A stretch of 28,017 bases of DNA from Zygnema cylindricum (taxonomy: Eukaryota > Streptophyta > Zygnematophyceae > Zygnematales > Zygnemataceae). Of the stretch, positions 18,946 through 28,017 are shown piece by piece. The DNA is taken from positions 21,977-49,993 of the forward strand of contig JBBHKE010001838.1 in assembly GCA_037447655.1 (NCBI GenBank). The letters are read 5' to 3'. The position numbers were made by a program, and so were the translations under genes. Position 1 is the stretch's first letter; each line of letters begins with the position of its first letter. The notes under the pieces were generated by a model. The model was not told the origin of the DNA and made no database searches. It saw nothing but the letters and a program-made list of their open reading frames with translations.

Positions 18946-19830
18946 ATTGAAGACGTTCAGTACGAGCTTAAAATACGTTTTATAAAAATTTGAAGTACGA
19001 TCACCACGAAATGGAGTTTGACAATACGTACTGGACGCTGACAGGCCAAAACAGAAAATTAAACGAAAAGTTAAGAATTCGACGTTCGACGTACGAGATT
19101 CGAAATGACAGAAACGTAATGTAGCGTACGGTCAAAGTTTAGTGAAACGTACCGCTCAACGCTTTCACCGTTCAGCGTGGCGTAAAAATTCTGAGGGTCG
19201 TACGGTGGGAGAAGCGACGTACGGAAATGCGACTGCGCGCCAACGCGCTGACGTAATCGCCGCATAACACGACGTCACGGGTGAGGAGTCTTCCCCGGCG
19301 GGCGAGATTGACATGCACAGACCTATAGAGAGAGAAGAAGGCAGGAGAAAAGGGAAGAAAGGGAGAAAAGGGAGAGAAAAAGGAGAAAAAGAGGGAGAGC
19401 TAACAAAAAAATAAAATGGTATTGTTACAAGTATAATATTATACTACACCTAATATCTCATGTGTTGTGAAATTGTGTAAAAATATATCATTAATAATAC
19501 ACTTACTATCTCACTTACGATTACTTATTACTACTACTTATTATTTCATCGACTATTACTTACTTACGATCGTTTTTTTACTACTATTGCATACATTATT
19601 CATATTTATTATTCCCACTCGTCATCATAACCTTTATCATTCTTCTTCTTATCATAATATGTACTACAAAAAACAAAAAGGGGGGAAAGGAGATAGGATG
19701 CGTACAAACCGACAAAATAAAACAATCGAATGAGGAAAAGGGGGAGGGCTTAAGAAAACGAGGGAGAGACCACAAAAAAACAAGAGAACGAGGAAGAGGG
19801 AGAGAGCTTAAGGGAGAGAGGGAGAGACCG
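18946..19830 (+). repeat. Repeat copy B, last segment
   Basis: This aligns with copy A from about 2086 to 3050, including CGAAATGGAGTTTGACAATACGTAC, the GCGACTGCGCGCCAACxCGCTGACGT region, the AT-rich Tyr/Ile-like stretch and the 57-58-bp GA-rich tandem pair. Its first 28 bp (18946-18973) repeat the 28 bp left of E2 (12445-12472) with about five differences. Confidence 0.75.
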
Positions 19831-20110
19831 ACAAAACGGGAAAACGACGATCGGAAGTGACATGTGCGACAAAAGGTGGCTCTCGTAAATTGAAAGAAGA
19901 GGGAGGGAGCTAGAGAGGTCAGAGAGGGGAGTGAGGGATAGGGACAAGAGGGGGAGGAGGGAGAGAGAATAGGAAGGGGACAGCGTTTGAGGGGGAGAGT
20001 GAGGGAGGAAGAGAGGATGATCGAATAAGAGGAAGTGATAGCGGAGAATAGATGAAGAAAGGGGTGTGGGGAAATGGAAAGTGAGAAAGATGGGGGAAGA
20101 GGCAGACAGT
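19831..20110. repeat. Purine-rich (GA) tract
   Basis: The + strand is made mostly of G and A (GAGGGAG, GGGGAGGAGGGAGAGAG and similar). Open frames on the - strand encode Ser/Pro/Leu-rich low-complexity peptides and are not credible genes. Such tracts can form triplex DNA, which is a possibility only. Confidence 0.7.
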
Positions 20111-20121
20111 TACACTATTCT

Positions 20122-22127
20122 TTGACAAGCAGCCATTCCTTCTCGGCCGATGGTGATATTATTCCTCTCTCCTCTGCTATTGGCACTCGCCAAGGTGACC
20201 CAAGGTGACCCTCTCGGCGGAACTTTGTTCGCCCTTGCCCATTACCGGGCCCTTCGTGCCTCCGAAACCGCCTTCCTTTCTTGCCTTTTTCCTTCGGTCG
20301 CAGATGATACGCACATTATTGGGCTGAGAGAACAAATCGTGTTGGCATATGATTTTTTCAGGGAACGTTTAGCCGAACTCAACCTTTTAGTTCAGCCGTC
20401 AAAGTGTGTTATTTGGTCTCCTCAAGATATTCCACTTTCGTTTACTACCCCTCTTGGTTTTCAAACCCCTTCTCCCTCCGATGGCATTCGTGTGCTTGGT
20501 TCCCCCCTTGGTTCAGATACTTTCGTGACCCAATTCCTTCATGATGCTTTACAGACAGATCTAGTCCAAGTGGACGACCTTCCTCACCTTCCCGATCCCC
20601 AACCTGCTTTTGCTATGTTAACCAGGTGTTTTCCCCACCGCCCTTCTTACCTCACTCGTACTTCCCCTCCCACCTCGACCTTTCTCTCCTCTCTCTCGGC
20701 TTTTGACGATCGCCTCATGGACGTCCTCCACTCTATGTTAGGTCGCGGGGCATTTGATCGCGCGTCTGGGCCATCAGCCCGCATTCAGGCATCCCTCCCT
20801 GTCTCTAAGCTGCTTTTGCTTGTTAACCAGGTGTTTTCCCCACCGCCCTTCTTACCTCACTCGTACTTCCCCTCCCACCTCGGAGTTTGTCTCCTCTCTC
20901 TCGGCTTTTGACGATCGCCTCATGGACGTCCTCCGCACTCTGTTAGGTCGCGGGGCATTTGATCGCGAGTCTGGGCCATCGGCCCGCATTCAGGCATCCC
21001 TCCTTGTCTCTACTGAGGGGTTGGGTCTATTATCGACCGCTCGTGTTGCTCCCGTTGCCTATTTGGGACGTTGGTGTCTTATTGCCTCTACTCTTGTTTC
21101 CTGTTTCTTGGCTGGGGACACCCCCGTTCTAGCTACTATTATCCCTCGTGTTTCAAACGGTGTATTCGCCTTCCAGCGATCTATATTGGATGCGTCACGT
21201 TCTCTTCCTCCCCATTCCCTTGTGGATGTGCCGATTTTCTCGACACTTGTTACAAAATCTGTTGAGCGTGTCCAATAATCGATTTCCGATCGCGTTGTCG
21301 CCACCATTAAATCCGAGCTTCTCACGGAGCTTCCCTCCGATTCTTCTCGTGCCCGTCTTCTCTCTTGTGGTGAACTTGGTTCTGGGTCTTAGCTTTTTGC
21401 CACACCTATTTTGTCCACTCTCCGATTCTCACCAGCTCAGTTCACCACCGCCCTTCGGTTTCGCCTTGGCCTCCCCCATCCTCCTTTACTTGGCTCTCTT
21501 GTTTGTGCATGTGGTCATGTCTTGGGGCCTGATGGTGTCCATTTGCTTCGTTGCTCCCATGGGGGAAATTTGATCCAGGCACAGGACACTATTCGAAACA
21601 CCGTTGCCACTATCGCTTCAAAAGGGGGCTTTTCTGTGCGTCGCGAGGTTTCTCATATTATTCCCTCGCGTCGGATCGATGTTGTTTTGGTTGATGGTGC
21701 CCGTCGCATTTTCGGTGATATTGTTCTAGCGAACCCTACTTCAGCTACAGTTGTTGGTCAGGCGGCTCGACATCTTAGGGTGGCAGCTCGTGATGCTGCT
21801 AAGGCGAAAAAACGTGATTATTCCCACCGGGACCCTATGGATGACTTTAATCCGATGGCGGTCAAGATTTTTGGTTGTTTGGGTGTTGCACTGGACGAGT
21901 TTCGCCGTACTTGTGCTCGACGTGCTTTCGAGCGTCGAGGACCTGGGAGCCCTCCTCATTCGGTCCTTACTTCTTTTTACCGTCAACGCTTATCTGTGGC
22001 TCTACAACGAGTGCAGGCTTCTATTCTCCTCCGATCGACTGTTGCGGTTATGGATCGTCGCCGTGCTCCGGAACTCCCTCAACGTGCTCTCCCGGGCTGG
22101 GGGCACTTACGACGTTGTTTTTCGTAG
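20122..22127 (+). pseudogene. Broken reverse transcriptase with C-terminal zinc and restriction-like nuclease-like domains
   Basis: Palm motifs QGDPLGG (about 20205) and the catalytic VADDTH (Asp codons at 20303-20308) mark a reverse transcriptase. The thumb region follows to about 21275. From 21411 one open frame of 238 codons runs to a TAG at 22125. In it C32-x-C34, H44 and C48 form a zinc-binding-like set, and E79, R88-x-D90 and D103 (GDIV) resemble the PD-(D/E)XK-like endonuclease of R2-type elements, which nicks the target. Breaks are an 11-bp tandem duplication at about 20188-20209, a 205-bp tandem duplication at 20604-21011 that shifts the frame, TAA at 21276 and TAG at 21390. The family resembles plant-lineage elements I recall. 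Nuclease assignment is moderate, reverse transcriptase firm. Confidence 0.82.
20604..21013 (+). repeat. 205-bp tandem duplication inside the reverse transcriptase
   Basis: Unit 1 (20604-20809) and unit 2 (20810 to about 21013) share CTGCTTTTGCT, GTTAACCAGGTGTTTTCC, CTCATGGACGTCCTCC and GCATTCAGGCATCCCTCC, with about a dozen differences. Because 205 is not a multiple of three, the reading frame changes between the units. The other copy of the element near 25650-25870 has only one unit. Confidence 0.92.
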
Positions 22128-22351
22128 ATATTTAATTGAGTTAGGGTTGTGGTTGGGGTTTGTAGTTTTGTTTTTGTGAGTTGTCGTGCTTTTCATTTTG
22201 AGTTAGGGTGCTTTTATTTTCCTTGTTGTTGCTTCATTTGTTTTATGTTCTCGTCGCTCTTTTTGTTTTTTATTGTTGTTTTTTAGTGTTGGTCATGCCA
22301 CCCCTTTTGTACCCCCAGAATCAGATTGTTTACCATCGTGCTTTTTTAATT

Positions 22352-25234
22352 TATCCTGCATTGTTTTTTTGCGAGACACGGTGTAATGGCGGCTTGGAAG
22401 AGACGAAAGGAACTCGATGCAACGCTTGGAAATTGGAATGGGCGAAAAATGCTATATTTAATTGTTGGGCTAAGTTTTTCAGTGTCTAGTTTTTAGTGTT
22501 GATTTATTTTATATTTAGTCCTTTAGGGATTTTCATCTCTTACCTTTAACTATCGTCAACAATTTCAATTGCTAACTTCGATGGTGTAACCATCGCTATT
22601 TGGAAATAAGATGTTAATCTTTCTTATTTGTACCAATGAGTAAATTAATAGCAAACTTTATATTTTATCAACACACAACCGAAAATAAGGAGTTCATCGT
22701 GATATTTATTATGTCCACTCAAAATTTCTGGGTGCACCCAAAACCCCAATTTTGAACCTGGCAAGATTTAACTTCAATGTCCATGTTCATTTGAAGTAAA
22801 CACTTTTTTTATTATCTAGTGTGTTCATTCGGGTATGCCTTTCGTTACAATTCATACAGAAAACGACAAGCTTTCAATACTCACAAGAAGATTGTTTTAA
22901 TTCTCAATACTTAGATGATGATCAACTGATGATCAAGGGTGAGAGATCGCACGACAATTTGGCACACGGATGAGAGGCTTGGGCAACACGTTCAGAATTG
23001 TAACACGTGGATTAATGTAGTGACGTTTGGGACACGACACAAATCATCGCATTGCACGCAATTCAATGTAGTTGATTGGTTGAAGTGTATTTCACAAACA
23101 CGCTATTGGATATTCTAACGTATTTTCGTGACATATATAGTTCTCCAAGTTACTTGGCTCAATGAAAAGTCTAAAGGTATAGTTACTTTTCATATGCAAC
23201 AGAGTATCGTGACACTTATATCATAGCTTTGCCATAAGATATTACAAAGCAGTTTACTCTCTATAACAATCTATTAAGCCGACATTTTACTCAACCTTCA
23301 CCAATCAAGCTTTTGTAAAGTGATTTATAAAAAGCTTCAAAATCCTTCCATTTGTCGGGGTTGCTTTCTCAACGTTTTGTTTTTACTTTTTATTTAAATT
23401 GTTATGTTTAATATGTGACGTTTGTAACACACCTTATTAGGTCTGGCGACTTTGAATTAACAGGTTATAGGTTGACGCAACAACCGAGAAATGTTCAAAA
23501 GCAACAACTATCGATTGTAAAGATGCAAGATCGAGGCAACGTTGAAGCACAGAGAATGTTTGGTAATCATAATTCGAACTGAACTGAGACTTACAACAGT
23601 AGGCCCTAATGCACCAACAACACATGCCGAAATAAGAAGATCAACGATGCTGACATGAGAGAAGTTAGGGTCACGAACATACTATATCGGGGTCTTAGTG
23701 AGAGCTAGGCATAAAAGGTATCTCGATTTGTGGAGGCATACAAGATATAGGATACCTTTCACCATAACAACAGTATTACAAGGCCAACCAGCTCAAAAGG
23801 TTGTTTGGTTTACCAAGTCCTACATTACGGCCATGAGTTCACCTACAAGTTCGTTGATATGTCATCTCGTTTTAAAATAAGAAAGGCGATTACGACAACT
23901 TTATGTAAAGATTATACTCGTAAAAATAAAAGTTATACCCGTTTCTCAATCGTAAGAAAAAAATTGTAAATCCATCTTTTTGTATCAAGATAGAATTACT
24001 CACCTTTTGTTGTCTTTAATAGTTGAATTAAACATATATTTAATTGGTTGGATTAGCAACATCGACGTAGTCGGAGATAGAATGAGGTTGTTAGTTAACT
24101 AGTAAAAGTTAAATTCAACACAAATTTGCCCAATTTAGGAAGTGAAAGTCATTTGCAAAGAGTTTAAACAATGTAATGTTGACAACAAGCAAACAAAAAC
24201 AAACATACAAGGGTGATAAAAGAAATACCAAAAGAAATATGAGATGTTGATGATAAAGACCATTTTATCGGCAACTGTTAGAAGCACAAATACACTAAGT
24301 GAGAAGAAATAAGGAGCAAAAATAATGAGTTTGAAGACAGACAAGGGTTTGAGTACTTTTCTATCAAGTTCGTTAAGTTCCTCCGAGCCAAAGAGATTTG
24401 GAACCAATTGCTGGCTCCTTACACGTTATAACATCGTAGAGTAATAGCGCGAATGATTAAGACTTGTCGAGATAACAAAACACCACGATGGTCGTGGATG
24501 GAGAAAAACTCAAAGTTTTTGGGAGAGGCTTTTAACACCATAATGCACCTTAAAAAAACCCAAAAGATGCCTTAAAATGGTTATATACATAAGCCGCAAT
24601 ACCTTTAAACCATTGGATGCAACGACTATACTCTCGAGAACAAGCAAGTTTCAAAAAACCTACGCCAAATGCCATAGTGGGTATTGCATTTTGTTAAGTT
24701 CGGAAGACTTCGCCAATGGATACAAAATGCACAACCCTCAAACAAACTCCTTGACAATGAGAAGTAATGAACAGTCGCACAAAATGCACACTTGATTGGA
24801 ATAACGGACTTGGCGAAGAGTGAGAGACGTGGAAGAATGAAACACAAACCTTATGGTAAAACAATAAGTAATATCCATGATTTATTATTAACGATGCCCT
24901 ACTTCTATCTCGATGTTCGTAACCTTTTTGATAAATTTTGTGATTGAACGCGTTTTGTAAAAACCATCGGGTCAATCGACCCATATGTAACTATAATATA
25001 TTGTCGATTTTAATATTTGAAGCTTACCCAAAAAAAACTTAGTTGATCCATAATAGATAAGTTGATGCATACAATAATTTATTCCTATTACTGCGTCCGT
25101 TGTATACCTTGTTGTCGATCGCACATCCATTCTCCGATGGAGTTGGACTATTATCACTACTTTTGTATCACGAAGTACTCTCAAAAAGTCGATTGCGAGC
25201 CTTTTATTCCTTGACCAACAACCTATATTTCTAA
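22352..25234. other. AT-rich stretch without a recognisable gene
   Basis: Open frames are at most 96 codons and none shows a domain, signal or compositional sign of coding. I see a 12-bp palindrome TGGGTGCACCCA at 22729-22740 inside a wider CAAAATT/AATTTTG foldback (22720-22753), and a short hairpin CGATGGT/ACCATCG at 22579-22595. The region could hold old transposon remains or sparse exons I cannot recognise without a search. Confidence 0.5.
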
Positions 25235-27196
25235 GCATATGGCGATTTTGTTCCTGTCTTCTCTATGATCGGCACTCGTAATGGAGACCCTATCGAGGGA
25301 TTTTTGTTGCCCTTACTCTTTACCTGGCCCTCCGCGCTTCTCATACGACTTTCCCTTCTTGCTTCTTCCTTTCGGTTGCAGATGATACACATGCTATTGG
25401 CCCTATGGACGAAGTCATGCTGACATGTAAGAGATCGTTTGGCAACTCAACTCACGAAGTGTGTTATGTGGTTTGTTTGTGATATTCCCCTTTCTCTTAC
25501 TCCCCCTTTTGGTTTTGAAACTCTTCGTCCATGTGATGGCATTCGTGGGTTAGGTTGCCCGCTTAGTTCGGATACTTTCGCGACCCAATAATTTTATTAT
25601 GCGCTTCAAATATACGCATATTTTTCCTACATGGACGACTTTCCTAATCTTATAGACCTCGAAGCGGCTTTTTCTTTGTGTTTCTAAAGGTGTTTCCATC
25701 ACCGTCCCCCTTACATTACGCGCACCTTTCCTCCCATTCAAACGTTTGTCTCGTCTCTTTCCATCTTAGATGATCGCCTCATAGACGCCTTTCACACTTT
25801 GTTAGGTCGTGGGGAACTTGATCGCAAGTTTAGGCCTACACCCTGCGTTGAAGCATTCATTCATGTCTTTGTAAGGGGGTTGGTTTTACTATCGACGGCA
25901 CGTTTGGCTCCCACTGCCTATTCAAGAAGTTAGTGCCTCATTGCCTCTACTTTTGTCAATTGTTTTTTGGTCGGGGACGCCACTGTGCTTGCACCCGTTG
26001 TCCCTCATGTTTTCGGATGGTGTCCCCTCCTTCCAGCGGTTCCTTTTGGACCCGTCACATTTTATTTCTTCTACTGCTTTAGCGGATATACAGGTTCTTC
26101 CCACTCTTGTTACGAAAATCAGTTGCGCGTGTCCAGGAATCAATTTTTAGTCATGTTGCCGACGCTATTAAAACGAGCTTCCGAGGAGCTTTCGATCTTG
26201 TGGTGACCTATTTCAGGGGCTTGAGTATTAGCTACACCTATTTGTCCACTCTACGGTTCACGCCTGCTCAATTCACCGCCGCCCTTTTGGCCTCCCTCAT
26301 CCACCTTTACTTGGCTCTCTTGTTTACTCGTGTGGCCGTGTCCTTGAGCCCAATGGCATGCATTTGCTTCGTTGCTCCCACGGGAGAAAATGATTTAGGC
26401 GCGTGACACTATTTGCGAGACCATTGCTACTATCGCTTTTGAGGGGGGGTATTTTGTTCGTTGAGAGGTTTCACATATTATTCCTTCATGTCGGATTGAT
26501 ATTTTATTAGTTGATGGTTCACATTGCATTATTGGCCCCATTGTCTTGGCGAACACTAATTCGGCTAGAGTGGTTGGTCAAGAGGCTCGACATGTTGGAG
26601 TGGCGCCTCTGACGCAGCTAAGACGAAGGAGCGTGATTATGCACACCGAGATCCTATGGATGACTTTAGTCCAATGGCGGTGAAGATATTCGGTTGTTTG
26701 AGTGTTTCTTTGGATGGGTTTTCCGTACTTTTGGCAAGTGCCGCTCGAGCGACGGGGACATGAGAGCCCTCCTGCTTCGGTCCTTATTTTGTTTTTGTCG
26801 TCAACGTTTATCTATGGCTTGACACCGAGTACAAGCTTCTATTCTCCTTTGATCGGGTATTGCTGTTATGGATCGTCGGCGTGTTCCGAAACTACCTCAA
26901 CATGCTCCCCCGGACTTGGGGGGCTTACGAGATTGCACTTCGTTGATGTTTAGATATGTTGAGGTTTTGTTGGGCAGTGTTGTTTAAATGCAATACTACC
27001 CAACAAAACCTTTCTTCGGTCGTTGTTGCCTCATAGAGTGTATTTGTTTTACGGGCCATTTTTCAGTGTGTTTGTTTCTTTCACCTTGGTTTTCCTTTTT
27101 GCCTTCTTCCCTCCTCATGCAGTTTTTCAGTTTTGGCATTGTCGTCCCTTTTTGTTCCAATGGACTCAGATGGTTTACCATCGCGCTTTTTTAATT
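25235..27196 (+). mobile_element. Non-LTR retroelement fragment L2, heavily decayed
   Basis: This is collinear with the fragment at 20122-22351 throughout: palm (GTRNGDP at about 25268, VADDTH at about 25378), thumb, zinc and nuclease-like region, then a shared 3' end ACTCAGATGGTTTACCATCGCG...TTAATT. There are many stops and small indels, and no long frame survives. Gln of the QGDP motif is Asn, the first zinc Cys is Tyr, and the nuclease-like GDIV Asp is Pro. It starts at nearly the same point in the palm as L1. It is older than, or has decayed faster than, L1. Confidence 0.78.
26962..27011. repeat. 21-bp near-perfect inverted repeat after the L2 coding relic
   Basis: AGGTTTTGTTGGG-AGT-TTG at 26962-26982 pairs with 26991-27011 across the 8-base loop TTTAAATG, with 19 of 21 identical complements plus one possible G-U. 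Fragment L1 has no such foldback at the equivalent point. Confidence 0.85.
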
Positions 27197-28017
27197 CAAA
27201 CTTGTGTTCTAGAAGCTGCATATTAAATACAAATCAAGAACGTGCTAAATATAAAGTCCAGCAAGTACCAATTAACTAAGGTAACGCGTCTTCGGGAAAT
27301 AAGAACAAACGGAGAAAAAAATATGTCTTAAGTACATTTGAAAGAGTACTTCAGGGTTCTATTTCGAAGTACACAACTTCCTGTATGTGCATAGAGGTAC
27401 CAAACGTACGGATTTTCACTTTTTTACGAAAATGCGTTAAATTTTTAAGATTTTGAAATTTTCGTAAAATTCGTAGCTTTCGTGTACGGATTGAATGTAC
27501 GAACATAATGTACGAAATTATCAAAAAAAGGGTTAAAAGTACACCGTGAATCGCTGTTAAAGTTAAGGAATCGATACAGGTTCCCATGTTTTTAGGGTAG
27601 CCGCGATACTCCGTGTTCACATATTCGATGCCTGAACATGTGAGAACAGGTCAGCGCGATTTTCCTTCGTCTTTATGACTTGAAATCAAATCTGAGTACA
27701 ATTTTCTGCGCGACGCACTCAATCTTCCAGGTCGACGCAATTATCTGACACTTATTTTGAACATCTGTACGAAATAATGAGAAATTATAGTACGGACTGA
27801 CACATTTCGTACATTACAACACCTAAAAATAGTCGGCATTAGAGTAATTAACGCTACAGTAGTTTAAACAATTCCAATATTAACGTAAATGTTTTTTTGA
27901 GTTAGGGTGAAGTTACATTTAGGGTTGAAATTTGAAAATGTGGTTATTTACTGCCGGACGTTCTGTTTGACTGTTTCAGACAATGCCGTACCAAATTATT
28001 TTTTTCTGTCAGAAAAA
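27197..28017. other. Gene-free right end with dispersed-repeat traces
   Basis: No credible coding frame is seen. A 12-bp stem TTTTACGAAAAT (27422-27433) pairs with ATTTTCGTAAAA (27458-27469). ACTGACACATTTCGTAC near 27806 is the inverted counterpart of sequence near 3580-3603, and AAAGTACACCGTGAATCG near 27537 resembles about 3378. The end may therefore carry inverted pieces of the repeat families seen at 3000-4100. Confidence 0.5.

Larger units (their letters stand above)
20122..22351 (+). mobile_element. Non-LTR retroelement fragment L1, 5'-truncated
   Basis: The element starts inside the reverse transcriptase palm, continues through the thumb, zinc motif and nuclease-like domain, and ends with a 3' untranslated tail finishing TTTACCATCGTGCTTTTTTAATT. 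The second copy near 27196 ends in the same place. The 5' truncation is typical of target-primed retrotransposition. No poly-A tail or clear target duplication is visible. Confidence 0.8.

Noticed and set aside
19750-20128. Ser/Pro/Leu-rich frames on the - strand
   Set aside because: They are translation of a GA-rich tract. Low complexity with no start context.
23437-25238. Possible host exons in the AT-rich stretch
   Set aside because: Frames are short, with no recognisable domains and no matching splice pattern I could trace. Left as unassigned DNA.

Overview
This window looks like nuclear, gene-poor, repeat-dense DNA from a eukaryote, most likely of the plant lineage (streptophyte or green alga; I cannot name the species). 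The grounds are two Ty1/copia LTR retrotransposons whose primer-binding site matches the anticodon arm of a plant-type initiator tRNA-Met as I remember it, two 5'-truncated non-LTR retroelements whose C-terminal domain resembles elements I associate with plants, and long stretches with no credible host gene. I see no host protein-coding gene, rRNA, tRNA or CRISPR array.

Layout. 1-683 is a nearly complete mirror repeat: bases 1-293 are bases 391-683 read backwards without complementing, with a 97-bp spacer and the axis at 342. No known copying or recombination route makes this, and it is the strangest object in the window. 635-1032 carries five perfect TGACGTCA octamers. 1226-1418 is a short tandem duplication rich in GCGCGCCAA. 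1424-3050 is an uninterrupted copy (A) of an unclassified repeat. 3051-4600 holds small dispersed and tandem repeats and hairpins. 5412-19830 is a second copy (B) of the same repeat, split by two head-to-head copia elements: E1 (5833-12266, + strand, 5-bp target duplication CCATG) and E2 (12473-18811, - strand, outer 107 bp of its 5' LTR missing). 20122-22351 and about 25235-27196 are two copies of a non-LTR retroelement fragment made of the RT palm end, a zinc-binding motif and a restriction-like nuclease-like domain. 22352-25234 and 27197-28017 are AT-rich with no recognisable gene.

How the parts relate. Copia E1 keeps one 1059-codon frame with integrase DD35E, reverse transcriptase YVDD and RNase H residues, but its gag and protease carry stops and frameshifts. 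E2 is broken throughout its gag-pol and its LTRs are more diverged, so it looks older. Both elements use a half-tRNA-type primer site that contains the probable gag ATG. Copy A acts as an internal empty-site reference that confirms where E1 inserted. Comparisons between repeat copies were made by eye, so percentages and boundaries are approximate.
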